28,100 nucleotides of DNA from positions 1-28,100 of IMG/VR virus record IMGVR_UViG_3300028595_000053, one strand, 5' to 3'. Each line of letters opens with the position of its first letter. Within the stretch, counting starts at the first letter, position 1. Source of the DNA: a virus. The notes under the pieces were generated by a model. It worked only from the letters and a program-made list of their open reading frames with translations. It was not told where the DNA came from and did no database searches. Made by a program: the position numbers and the translations under genes. Shown piece by piece: positions 13,838 to 21,594 of the stretch.

Positions 13838-15127
13838 ATGTTCGATGATTTTTTGGTCAAGGCCACCACGAGCAAAATTCTTGAGGTCATGGTCCGCGAT
13901 TCCTCGACCGGAGCCGGCAAAACCGGTCTGGCACATGGCGACGTAACCGCCAGCTATTGCCGAGAGGGCGCAACGCGGCAAGCCATTAGCCTGTCAGCGG
14001 GCACGGCGGGCGACTCCTACAGCAGCGGCAAATGGTGCGAGGTTGACAGCACCAACCAGAAGGGGCTGTATCAGCTGCACATCCCCGATGCTGCGCTGGC
14101 CTCGGGCGTGGACGCAGTGACAATAAGTCTGCAGGCCGCCGGGATGATCGACAAGGCAATCAGCCTAAAACTCATAGGCGCGAACTTACGCGATGGAGTG
14201 CGGGCGGGGCTAACGGCGCTTCCAAATGCCGCCGCTGACGCTGCCGGAGGCTTACCAATCAGCGATGATGGCGAGTTAGACCTTGATACTCTTCTGGCGC
14301 ACCTTGATGCCGACATCAGTTCCCGCAGCGACGGAACGGGCGTAACGTTGCACGGTGACTATGACGCCGCGAAGACCGCGGCGCAGGCGGGCGATGCGAT
14401 GGATTTGGTTGAAGATGCTGTGGACGCAGCCGCTTTAAAGGCCGATGCCGTCACAGAAATCCAGTCAGGGCTAGCACCCGCTGGCGAATATGACACTGAA
14501 ATGGCGCATCTTGATGTAGACGTGTCTTCGCGCAGCGACGGAACCGGCGTCACCCTCCACGGCGATTATGACGCCGCGAAGACCGCGGCGCAGGCGGGCG
14601 ATGCGATGGATTTGGTTGAAGATGCTGTGGACGCAGCCGCTTTAAAGGCCGATGCCGTCACAGAAATCCAGTCAGGGCTAGCACCCGCTGGCGAATATGA
14701 CACTGAAATGGCGCATCTTGATGTAGACGTGTCTTCGCGCAGCGACGGAACCGGCGTCACCCTACACGGCGACTATGATGCAGCGAAGACTGCCGCGCAG
14801 GCGGGCAATGCAATGGACCTGGTCGAAAATGCTGTGGACAGCACGGCGCTGGCAGAAAGCGCCGCGACCGAAATCAGTCAATCAATGCTCCTTGCGCTGA
14901 TTGACAATATAAGTTCCATCCGCAACGGGCTGGGCCTTGACCTGGTCCTGGAACACATGACCCGCAAGCGCACAATAGAGCTTGGTGACACGACCTACGA
15001 ATATATCTGGAACGCCGCGGGCGACGCCAAAGTGTACCGGCGCGCGCTGACCGATAACGCTGGCGCCGCGGTCGCTGCCGACACCACCGGGCCGATCAAC
15101 TGCTCCGCCTGGGAGGATGTACCTTGA
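13838..15127 (+). CDS. repeat-containing phage structural/fibre-like protein
   Basis: A 429-residue protein starts at ATG 13838, three bases after the previous stop. The N-terminal domain (1 to about 130) is beta-rich (KILEVMVRDSSTGAGKTGL, GLYQLHIPDAALASGVDAVTISL). GLTALPNAAADAAGGLPISD then leads into a helical Ala/Asp-rich array of 69-residue units: unit 1 at 154-222, unit 2 at 223-291, and a diverged third at 292 to about 345. Units 1 and 2 are nearly identical in DNA. The C-terminal domain (about 360-429) ends in KRTIELGDTTYEYIWNAAGDAKVYRRAL. Similar modular proteins are frequent in environmental phages. It shares the lower G+C of its neighbour. A fibre or whisker role is inferred. Confidence 0.6.
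   Translation: MFDDFLVKATTSKILEVMVRDSSTGAGKTGLAHGDVTASYCREGATRQAISLSAGTAGDSYSSGKWCEVDSTNQKGLYQLHIPDAALASGVDAVTISLQAAGMIDKAISLKLIGANLRDGVRAGLTALPNAAADAAGGLPISDDGELDLDTLLAHLDADISSRSDGTGVTLHGDYDAAKTAAQAGDAMDLVEDAVDAAALKADAVTEIQSGLAPAGEYDTEMAHLDVDVSSRSDGTGVTLHGDYDAAKTAAQAGDAMDLVEDAVDAAALKADAVTEIQSGLAPAGEYDTEMAHLDVDVSSRSDGTGVTLHGDYDAAKTAAQAGNAMDLVENAVDSTALAESAATEISQSMLLALIDNISSIRNGLGLDLVLEHMTRKRTIELGDTTYEYIWNAAGDAKVYRRALTDNAGAAVAADTTGPINCSAWEDVP
14360..14763 (+). repeat. 197-bp perfect direct duplication, period 207 bp
   Basis: Bases 14360-14556 recur without a mismatch at 14567-14763, a 207-base period that keeps the reading frame (69 codons). The flanks diverge at once (for example CACGGTGAC versus CACGGCGAT before the first copy), and a third unit after 14764 is recognisable but much changed. 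The perfect identity, including third codon positions, indicates a recent duplication or gene conversion. Confidence 0.95.
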
Positions 15128-15954
15128 TTCGCCCCTTCTGGTGGCAGCCGGGCGAAAGCAACGTGCCCGAGTTCCCGCGCCCGGTCACCAGCCTAAGCGC
15201 CGCGGCCGGTGATGGCGAGGTCACGCTGACGGTTGTGACCCCTAACCCCACGGACGTGGTCTACGCCCGTTACCGCAAGGGCGGTGACGGCTGGAGCGCC
15301 GAGGACGAGTCGCTCAAGCGCACCGGCGACGGTGATATCGTGGTCGGGTCGCTCACCAACGAGCACGGCTACGAGTTCATCGTCTACGTCAAGAGCGGCA
15401 GCATCGAGAGCGAGTGGTCCGACCCCGCTTTCGCCACGCCCACCGCGGGCACGACGCCGGCCGGCATGATCAGCCTGCCGCTGAAGTACCTGCGCGACAC
15501 CGTCGCGGCCTCGAGCGCGTTCCAGGGCTGGGTGGGCGTGGCCAACGCCGAGGAGGCCGCCGAGCGCGTCCACTACGTGGCGGTCGAGGGCGCCCAGATG
15601 CCGTTCGCGCTGGTCGACTGGGAGGCGAACTTCGCGCGCCGCGCCGAGGGCGGCGGCACGCGCTACTGGTTCGCCGGCGAGGGCGACCTGGTGCTGGTCT
15701 TCCGCGCGGCGGTGAGTTCCGACGACGACGCCGGCGAGGCGGCGGTCAAGTTCCTCAACAAGTGCGGCGGCGTGATCGCCGACATGGAGGCGATCGCCGG
15801 CACCGCCGGCTACCTCGACATCAGTGCGATCGAGCTGCTCGACCCCCCGTCGCGGCCGGAGCGCGACGAGAAGCAGGCCAAGACCGCCGCCGGCGGGGAT
15901 CTCGTGGGCGACTTCTACCAGGTGGCCTATCGCGTGGCCTTCGGGAGCGCGTGA
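15124..15954 (+). CDS. FN3 domain fused to tail-terminator-like domain
   Basis: A 276-residue protein starts at TTG 15124, overlapping the previous stop by four bases (TTGA) with GGGAGG upstream at 15110-15115. Residues about 20-103 have the FN3 pattern (VTSLSAAAGDGEVTLTV, DVVYARYRK, LTNEHGYEFIVYVKSG). A Thr/Pro linker leads to M115. Residues 115-276 look like a tail-terminator/minor tail protein: SLPLKYLRDTVAASSAFQGW, RVHYVAVEGAQMPFALVDWE, GDLVLVFRAAVS, DFYQVAYRVAFG. Tail terminators cap the tube and join it to the head; they are usually about 130-160 residues without FN3. An internal start at ATG 15466 would give the terminator domain alone but has no good binding site. Confidence 0.62.
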   Translation: MIRPFWWQPGESNVPEFPRPVTSLSAAAGDGEVTLTVVTPNPTDVVYARYRKGGDGWSAEDESLKRTGDGDIVVGSLTNEHGYEFIVYVKSGSIESEWSDPAFATPTAGTTPAGMISLPLKYLRDTVAASSAFQGWVGVANAEEAAERVHYVAVEGAQMPFALVDWEANFARRAEGGGTRYWFAGEGDLVLVFRAAVSSDDDAGEAAVKFLNKCGGVIADMEAIAGTAGYLDISAIELLDPPSRPERDEKQAKTAAGGDLVGDFYQVAYRVAFGSA

Positions 15955-16448
15955 TGTACGCGCTGATCACCACGATGGACAAGCGCCCCCCGGGCCTGCG
16001 CGCCGCGGAGTGGCGCAATCTCCTGCGGGCCGCGTGGTTCCACGCCATGCGCATGTGGTTCCGGTTCGTGCTGCCCAAGCACTTCACGCACCGGGGTGCG
16101 ACCGAGTACGGCTACCAGGAGCGCAGCGTCCTGCACACGCGTAAGAAGCTGCGCAAGTTCGGCCACACCTATCCCAACGTCTTCACCGGCAAGCTGCGCG
16201 CCGAGGTCCTGGCCAACGCCACCGACATCCGCGCCACGGCCAAGGGCGTGCGCGGGTACCTGCACGGACCGAAGTACCTCTGGCAGTACCGCAAGAATTA
16301 CAGCCAGCCCGACAAGGCCAAGGAGCTCACTGCCGTGAGCGACGCCGACCGGGAGTTCATCGCCGAAGTGATGGACAAGTACATCGCCAGACAATTGCGA
16401 CGCGCGGGGATCCGCGACGTGGGTGCGGGACATGCGGTGCCCGCTTAG
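15954..16448 (+). CDS. tail-completion-like protein
   Basis: A 164-residue basic protein starts at ATG 15954, which overlaps the preceding TGA by one base. It has an N-terminal amphipathic region (LRAAEWRNLLRAAWFHAMRMWFRFVLPKHF, read in parts), then TGKLRAEVLANATDIRATAKGVRGYLHGPKYLW, which recalls tail-completion or virion-morphogenesis proteins. There the segment after a GKL motif is beta and precedes a tyrosine-rich stretch. Its place between the terminator-like and major tail genes fits lambda gpZ-like function. The assignment rests mainly on gene order. Confidence 0.55.
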   Translation: MYALITTMDKRPPGLRAAEWRNLLRAAWFHAMRMWFRFVLPKHFTHRGATEYGYQERSVLHTRKKLRKFGHTYPNVFTGKLRAEVLANATDIRATAKGVRGYLHGPKYLWQYRKNYSQPDKAKELTAVSDADREFIAEVMDKYIARQLRRAGIRDVGAGHAVPA

Positions 16449-16460
16449 GAGGGTTACAGG

Positions 16461-17405
16461 ATGAGTCTTTCCAAGAAGTTCGTTCCCTGGGGCGTCAAGC
16501 TGCACGCCGAGACCGCGCAGGCCGGCGGCGCCGTCTACATCGAGCCCCAGAGCCTGGGCCTCAACAGCCAGCTCGAGACGCGGCTCAGCGGCCCGGCCGG
16601 GGCGGTCTATCGCTCGTTCGGCGCGCTGGTCAGCGGCGCGCCGGTGCTGGCGTTCTCGACGCGTGACCTGAAAGCCTTCCTCGACGAGTGCGGCGTCGAG
16701 GGCATGAAGATCGACGCCGGCACGAATCCCGGCGCGGTGGCCTACTGGCAGAAGGTCGCCGAGGGCGGCACGCGCATGGCCTACAACGGCAGCGAGCACA
16801 TCTCGGCCACGATCGCCAACGGCCTGCTGGTGCCGCGCAACATCTCGGTGGACCACCAGGGCGTGGCGGTGCTCTCGGCCGAGGCGCTGGCGCGCAAGGC
16901 CGGCGCGACCGCGCCGCTGACCTTCAGCGAGACCGCCGACCTGCCGAACACCGACCCCGACGCCGATGTCGAATGGGGCATGGGCCCGCTGGACCTCAAC
17001 GGCACGGCCTTCGAGGGGCTCCGGGACGTGGGCGTGGACTTCGGAATCCAGGCGATGGCCGAGGGCGGCGACGGCGATATCTTCCCGACGCTGACCTACA
17101 TCGACGCGATCACCCCGGCGATCACCGCGACGGGGCTGCACGCCGACATCCTCAACGTGTTGACCGAGGAGGGCAAGTACTACGCGGCCGAGACGGTGGA
17201 CCTGTCCTTCCGCAAGAGGTCCGAGGGCGGCAGCTACGTGGCCGACGGCACCGAGCAGCACATCAAGCTGCTGTTCGGCAAGTGCCGTGTGGACTGGACG
17301 GAACTGGCCGACGGCACGCTCGCCGTGCGCCTCACGCCCTGGCGCACCGCCGGCGACACGCCGGTGGCGCCGATAGCCATCGACACCACCGCGGCGATCG
17401 CGTAA
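16461..17405 (+). CDS. probable major tail protein (tail tube)
   Basis: A 314-residue protein with GGAGGG before ATG 16461. It lies directly upstream of the frameshifting tail-assembly chaperone gene, the invariant position of the tube protein in long-tailed phages. The sequence is beta-rich with no membrane segment (AVYIEPQSLGLNSQLETRLS, HISATIANGLLVPRNISVDHQ, VDLSFRKRSEGGSYVADGTEQHIKLLFG read in parts). At 314 residues it is longer than the common 150-250, so it may carry an extra domain. The call is by context. Confidence 0.65.
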   Translation: MSLSKKFVPWGVKLHAETAQAGGAVYIEPQSLGLNSQLETRLSGPAGAVYRSFGALVSGAPVLAFSTRDLKAFLDECGVEGMKIDAGTNPGAVAYWQKVAEGGTRMAYNGSEHISATIANGLLVPRNISVDHQGVAVLSAEALARKAGATAPLTFSETADLPNTDPDADVEWGMGPLDLNGTAFEGLRDVGVDFGIQAMAEGGDGDIFPTLTYIDAITPAITATGLHADILNVLTEEGKYYAAETVDLSFRKRSEGGSYVADGTEQHIKLLFGKCRVDWTELADGTLAVRLTPWRTAGDTPVAPIAIDTTAAIA

Positions 17406-17417
17406 GGGGGGCGACCC

Positions 17418-18128
17418 GTGTCGGGACTGGTCTACTACCTGCCGGGCAAGAGCGCGGTCAAGCGCGAGGACGCGCTGGCCGCGGGGCTGGGCTACGCGAT
17501 GGAGCGGAAGCTGGTCTCGGCGGGCATGTCCAGCGGTCCGGACGGCGCCGGCGGCGCGGCGTGCATGTTCGCCGACGGCAACCTGGCGGCGCTCGCCGGC
17601 GCGGCCACGAGGCGCGGCACGTGGCAGCAGGTACCGGGCTCGCCCGCCTGGGTGGGGTTCGACCCCGACGAGCGGCCGGCGCCCCCGGACCTGGCCCGCG
17701 CCGAGCAGTTGGACGGGCACCTGACGCGCCTGGCCGACGGCGCCGAGTGGCTGGTCCCGGTGGCGCGCATGTTCGACGGCGAGCCCGCGCTGCCGCGCAG
17801 CATCGGCTGGGACGGCTCGAGCTGGGCGCCGGGCGACGTGCTGCCGCAGCACCAGTCGCTCTGGCGCCAGGCCTGCCGGGTCTACGACCTGCTGGCCGAG
17901 GGCGAGGGCGCGGCCGGGCGGATGATCTTCTCGGAGGAGTGCGACCTGGCCGCGCGGGCGCTCTCGTGCAACTACCGGCTGGGTCCGGCGGAGATCTCGC
18001 TCCTGGGCTTGTTCGCCACCGGCACGCAGATGGCGGTCCTGGGCGCGCTGATCGACCTGCCGGCGATAGTCGAGCTTCAAAAAAAAACAGCCGCCACGCG
18101 GGGCTCTGCGCCTGGTGGCGGGGGTTGA
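17418..18128 (+). CDS. tail assembly chaperone, G-like short product
   Basis: A 236-residue protein starts at GTG 17418 after AAGGGGGG. Such proteins bind the tape measure protein and tail tube subunits during assembly and are absent from the virion. The N-terminal half is Ala/Gly-rich, the centre mixed, and RMIFSEECDLAARALSCNYRLGPAEISLLGLF leads to the slippery site near the end. The first 223 residues are shared with the frameshift product; the in-frame tail is only 13 residues (TAATRGSAPGGGG), of low complexity, as expected for the unshifted product. Position between major tail and tape measure genes is diagnostic. Confidence 0.75.
   Translation: MSGLVYYLPGKSAVKREDALAAGLGYAMERKLVSAGMSSGPDGAGGAACMFADGNLAALAGAATRRGTWQQVPGSPAWVGFDPDERPAPPDLARAEQLDGHLTRLADGAEWLVPVARMFDGEPALPRSIGWDGSSWAPGDVLPQHQSLWRQACRVYDLLAEGEGAAGRMIFSEECDLAARALSCNYRLGPAEISLLGLFATGTQMAVLGALIDLPAIVELQKKTAATRGSAPGGGG
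18079..18121 (+). promoter_or_regulatory. -1 programmed frameshift site: A9 slippery run plus stem-loop
   Basis: Nine A residues (18079-18087) are read in frame 0 as CAA AAA AAA ACA. The heptamer A AAA AAA (18080-18086) allows tandem slippage into the -1 frame. Four bases after it, CCGCCAC (18091-18097) pairs with GTGGCGG (18115-18121), a 7-bp stem that can act as stimulator. A nine-A run is very out of character in this GC-rich sequence. Confidence 0.85.
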
Positions 18129-18193
18129 GGCCCGATTACCGGCCGACGGTGGCCGAGATGGTCGAGGCGGGCCTGATGTTCGGAGAGGGTTAG
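18086..18193 (+). CDS. -1 frame extension of tail chaperone (GT-like)
   Basis: After a -1 shift at the A9 run, translation continues from AAC 18086 for 35 residues to TAG 18191-18193. The fusion protein has 258 residues. The added part begins NSRHAGLCAW and includes RPDYRPTVAEMVEAGLMFGEG in two pieces, a well-formed sequence much more protein-like than the frame-0 tail. It ends seven bases before the tape measure gene, exactly as the T part of lambda G/GT does. The extension would let the chaperone recruit tail tube subunits. Confidence 0.8.
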   Translation, partial: NSRHAGLCAWWRGLRPDYRPTVAEMVEAGLMFGEG

Positions 18194-18199
18194 GCTGAG

Positions 18200-19588
18200 A
18201 TGGCCAACGTCCCCATAGGCTTCACAGGCGACGCCAGCAAGGTCCTGCGCGAGCAGGAGAAGATCATCCGCAAGCACGAGCGGATGATTTCGAAGCTGCA
18301 GTCTGCCAACCAGAAAAGCGAGGAGGGGGCCAAGCGCGCAGCCAAGAGCGTCAAGGGGGTGGGCGACGCCGGCGAGCGGGCGTTCGGCGGTCAGGCGCAG
18401 AGCCGGCTGGGGGCGTTCGCGGCCAAGATCGGTGTGATGGCGGCTGCTGCGGCCGGTGTCAAGAAGCTGCTGACGGACATCAACGAGCAGTCCAAGCGGG
18501 CCGGGCAGCGGGGGCTCGCGGCCGAGTCGGGACTGAGTCAACTGGCGCAGCTGGCGGGCGGTGACCGGGCCAGGCTGTCCCGGCTGATGGGCGCTGCGCG
18601 TCGCACCTACGGCGAAGGCGGCGCCGAGAGCCTGGACGCCGCTGCACGGCAGATCTTCGCGCTTGAGAGCGCCGGGGCGCTAAGGGATCGCAGGTTCTTC
18701 GGGCGGCTGCACGGGATAGTGGATGACCCCGCGGGGATGGCCCGGGCGGCGGCGACGATGCGCAAGAGCGTGGGGGCACGCGAGACCGGCGGCATGTCGG
18801 ACATCGTCTCCAAGGCGTTCGCGGCTTCGAAGTACTCGCCGGCCAGCGCCGAGGCGCTGCTGACCGCGGCGGCGCGCGGCGGCCAGGGCATCCGGGCCAT
18901 CGGCGGCACCGACGAGCAGCTGCTGGCGGCGACGGCGATCATGGCCACCGCACGCGGCAGCGCCGAGGAGGGCGGTACGACCGTTGCAGCGCTCTTGAAG
19001 CAGCTGCAGAAGAAGGGCGGTTTCGAGGGGCTGGGCCTGGTGGGGTCGCTCGAGAAGCTCAAGTCCAGGGGGCTGTCAGGACGCCGGCTGCTAAAGTTCC
19101 TGGGCGGTCGGCAAGAGGCGTCTATCGCTGCGGACGTCCTGATGCGCAACATACCCGAGCTGCAGGAGATCACCGGCGCGCAGGCGGAAGCTGAGCGCAC
19201 CGGCCTGGCCCAGCGGATCATTCAGAGCAAGGAGCTGATGCCCGAACTGATGGCCGCGCGCGAAAAGCGAGCGGCGCAGGCGCGGCTTGAGATAGAGCGA
19301 ACGCGGCGCGGCGTGGCCGAGAACCTGCGCCAGTCTTACGTCAAGCGCAAGGTGCGTGCGGCCGAGGCGGCCGGGGGGCCGGTGGCGGGCAGCTTGCAGG
19401 AATGGGTGTACGACGCCTCATCGTATTTCTACACCAATGAGGGCTTCGTGAAGGAGTTCTTCCCCGAGCAGCTGGGCGAGTACCAGACGCAGCTGGGCGA
19501 GCAGACACGGGTCATGGGGCAGGGGGGCGCGCGGTTCGACGTGCAGATAACCCCCAAGCCCGACGACCCCAACGCGGGAGCCGAGTAG
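18200..19588 (+). CDS. tail tape measure protein
   Basis: A 462-residue, mostly helical, Ala/Gly/Arg-rich protein starts at ATG 18200 right after the chaperone extension. Residues about 10-60 are coiled coil (VLREQEKIIRKHERMISKLQ). A hydrophobic Ala-rich segment at about 74-88 (AAKIGVMAAAAAGVKKLL) resembles the membrane-inserting part of tape measures. Residues 330-375 are again charged helix. The family sets tail length at roughly 1.5 angstrom per residue and plugs the tube for DNA ejection. 462 residues would mean a short tail of about 70 nm. No lysozyme or peptidase domain is apparent. Confidence 0.8.
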   Translation: MANVPIGFTGDASKVLREQEKIIRKHERMISKLQSANQKSEEGAKRAAKSVKGVGDAGERAFGGQAQSRLGAFAAKIGVMAAAAAGVKKLLTDINEQSKRAGQRGLAAESGLSQLAQLAGGDRARLSRLMGAARRTYGEGGAESLDAAARQIFALESAGALRDRRFFGRLHGIVDDPAGMARAAATMRKSVGARETGGMSDIVSKAFAASKYSPASAEALLTAAARGGQGIRAIGGTDEQLLAATAIMATARGSAEEGGTTVAALLKQLQKKGGFEGLGLVGSLEKLKSRGLSGRRLLKFLGGRQEASIAADVLMRNIPELQEITGAQAEAERTGLAQRIIQSKELMPELMAAREKRAAQARLEIERTRRGVAENLRQSYVKRKVRAAEAAGGPVAGSLQEWVYDASSYFYTNEGFVKEFFPEQLGEYQTQLGEQTRVMGQGGARFDVQITPKPDDPNAGAE

Positions 19589-19984
19589 ATGAGCGCGTCA
19601 ATCGGCGGCTACGGGTTCATCCGCCTGCGCGGCCGGCTGCGCGGCATGGCCGAGCGGCTGGCCGAGATCACCCGGCCCAACGTCGACGGCCAGGCCTACA
19701 GGAAGTCCGGCAAGCGCGCGCCGGTCTCGTCGATGGAGTCGCTGGTGGACATCGACACCGCCGAGAACGCCGACGCCTTGGCGCTGAACTATGAGGCGTT
19801 GAAGGGCACGCTGGTCACGGTGGTCGACGACCTCGGCATCGAGACCCAGAACGTCGCGGTACTGGACGTCGACGTGAGCGCGGCCAGGGCGGTCACCGGC
19901 GCAGGCGGCGGGCTCTGCGAGAGCGGGTCGAACTACCTGGTGCGCGCCACCTGGTCCTTACAAGTAACAGAGGAGGCCAGCTGA
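19589..19984 (+). CDS. minor tail / tail-tip protein
   Basis: A 131-residue beta-rich protein starts at ATG 19589, directly after the tape measure stop. The pattern (RLRGMAERLAEITRPNVDGQAY, ESLVDIDTAENADAL, LKGTLVTVVDDLGIETQNVAVLDVDV, NYLVRATWSLQVTE) suggests a small two-sheet barrel. The gene just after a tape measure usually encodes the distal tail protein, and the N-terminal domain of distal tail proteins is of this kind. I cannot assign the family with certainty. Confidence 0.55.
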   Translation: MSASIGGYGFIRLRGRLRGMAERLAEITRPNVDGQAYRKSGKRAPVSSMESLVDIDTAENADALALNYEALKGTLVTVVDDLGIETQNVAVLDVDVSAARAVTGAGGGLCESGSNYLVRATWSLQVTEEAS

Positions 19985-19985
19985 C

Positions 19986-20513
19986 GTGGCTGTGACCATG
20001 GCGGACCCCGTCTGGCTTGACGCGCGCACCGTGCGGCTGGCGTGGTCCAGCGACGAGGAGGATCCGACGTACTACGTATGGCGCGACGGTGCCCTGGTGG
20101 CCACGACCGAGGCCTCGAGCATGGACTTCACGCTCTCAGCCGGCGAGGTCCTGACGGTCGATGTGTTCGACGACTCCGCCGACGTGCAGAGCAACGCCTG
20201 GCCCGGCCGGCTGACGCTCAACTGGTTCGACGCCGGCGACGACGTCGACTACTTCCGCTGCGAGGAGTACTCCGGCGGCGAGTGGGTCGAGCGCGCGCAG
20301 CTGTCCGAGGACGGCCGGGGCTACTACCAGTGGACCACGCGCTTCCTGGAGGACGTGACCGAGCATCAGTTCCGAATCGTGCCGGTGGGCACCAACGGCA
20401 ACGACGGCACGCCGCAGAGCTTCACGTGCCTGATGGTCCGGCAGCCGGACACGCCGGACGTGGATTACAGCTACAGCGACGCCACGGACAAGGTGACCGT
20501 GTCGGCCGCATAG
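19986..20513 (+). CDS. FN3-like minor tail protein
   Basis: A 175-residue protein starts at GTG 19986 with AGGAGG nine bases upstream; ATG 19998 is an alternative that removes four residues. Two Ig/FN3-like modules can be traced: one at about 5-65 (ADPVWLDARTVRLAWSSDEED, YYVWRDGALVATTEAS) and one at about 68-155 (GRLTLNWFDAGDDVDYFRCEEY, EHQFRIVPVGTNGNDGTP). FN3 modules are common on phage tail-tip proteins and are thought to bind cell-surface carbohydrate weakly. A cell-contact role is inferred. Confidence 0.55.
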   Translation: MAVTMADPVWLDARTVRLAWSSDEEDPTYYVWRDGALVATTEASSMDFTLSAGEVLTVDVFDDSADVQSNAWPGRLTLNWFDAGDDVDYFRCEEYSGGEWVERAQLSEDGRGYYQWTTRFLEDVTEHQFRIVPVGTNGNDGTPQSFTCLMVRQPDTPDVDYSYSDATDKVTVSAA

Positions 20514-20522
20514 GAGATCGCC

Positions 20523-21575
20523 ATGCCTGACGAACAGACGCACGCAGACAGCCTTCGCTTCTACCACACCGGCGCCAGCGCCGACGGCGGCTCGCAGAGC
20601 GACCCCGACGCCTCGCTCGGCAAGAACCGCGCCGGCGACGAGGTCACGCAGCTGGGCGCGACGGTCACCGACGCGATCAGCAACGTCACGGTGGACTATG
20701 CCAGCGGGGCCAACGGGCCCGGCGCGGGCACGCTGACCGCCAGCGGCAACGACGAGCTCAAGTGGACGCCCCCGGGCGGCACCCAGGGCGCGGGCGTTAC
20801 CATCGCCAACGGCGAGACCAAGATCCTGGAGGGCGGCAACAACGAGCCCGAGAAGTTCCTGCGCGTCACGCGCACCAGCGCCGACAACCTCAGCGGCACC
20901 GCGACGGTTACGCTGGCCGAGGAGTTCAACAACGTAGTCGGCCTCGACAACGTCTCCAGCGCCGAGGCCACTTCCGGCGATAACGAGTACCGCTGCCTGG
21001 GGCTCAAGAACGTGTCCTCGAGCCAGATCAAGAGCCTCAAAGCCTGGATCAAGACGCTCGGCACGCAGATGACCACCAGCACCCAGGACCTGCCGGCCAG
21101 CGGCGCGGGGTCCATCGAGGGCGGTGCCGGCGACTTCGCCGACTGGCCCGACACCGGCTACGCGCACATCAAGGACTCCGGCGGCACCACGCGCGAGGTG
21201 GTCTACTACGAGTCGCGGACCGACGATGTCCTGACGGTGCCGGCCAACGGCCGGGGCCTGCTGGGCACCAGCGCGGCCGCCGGCGCGGCGACCGACACCG
21301 CCGACGCGGTGCCGGGCATCGCCATCTGCAAAGAGGCCCCCGCCTCGCAACCCACCGGCGCCGTCGAGGACGAGACCGGCACGGGCGAGGGCACCGAGCC
21401 CTCCAGCTGCACCGGCAGCTGGAACGTGGCGATCACCTCGGCCAACGGCGAGGATATCGGGGACCTGTCCGCCGGCAACTGGTACGGCCTGTGGATCCGG
21501 CGACACGTCGCCGCCGGCGCGCTGGCCGACGCCTCGCTGCTGAACCACCTGTCATTCAGCTTCGACGCGGCGTAA
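20523..21575 (+). CDS. minor tail structural protein
   Basis: A 350-residue Gly/Ala/Thr/Asp-rich protein with TAGGAGA before ATG 20523. The first 210 residues are beta-rich (NVTVDYASGANGPGAGTLTAS, KFLRVTRTSADNLSGTATVTL). Residues about 205-260 carry DWPDTGYAHIKDSGG, REVVYYESRTDD and LTVPANGRGLLGT, a module frequent in phage tail proteins where a short beta unit ends in an RG(L)xGT loop. The end is a jelly-roll-like segment. No enzymatic motif is seen. Confidence 0.55.
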   Translation: MPDEQTHADSLRFYHTGASADGGSQSDPDASLGKNRAGDEVTQLGATVTDAISNVTVDYASGANGPGAGTLTASGNDELKWTPPGGTQGAGVTIANGETKILEGGNNEPEKFLRVTRTSADNLSGTATVTLAEEFNNVVGLDNVSSAEATSGDNEYRCLGLKNVSSSQIKSLKAWIKTLGTQMTTSTQDLPASGAGSIEGGAGDFADWPDTGYAHIKDSGGTTREVVYYESRTDDVLTVPANGRGLLGTSAAAGAATDTADAVPGIAICKEAPASQPTGAVEDETGTGEGTEPSSCTGSWNVAITSANGEDIGDLSAGNWYGLWIRRHVAAGALADASLLNHLSFSFDAA

Positions 21576-21594
21576 GGGTGGTTGGCAGGCAGCC

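Noticed and set aside
15927-18080. 717-residue minus-strand open frame
   Set aside because: Antisense shadow of the tail-completion, major tail and chaperone genes, with the same Arg/Gly/Ala-rich bias and no recognisable domain.
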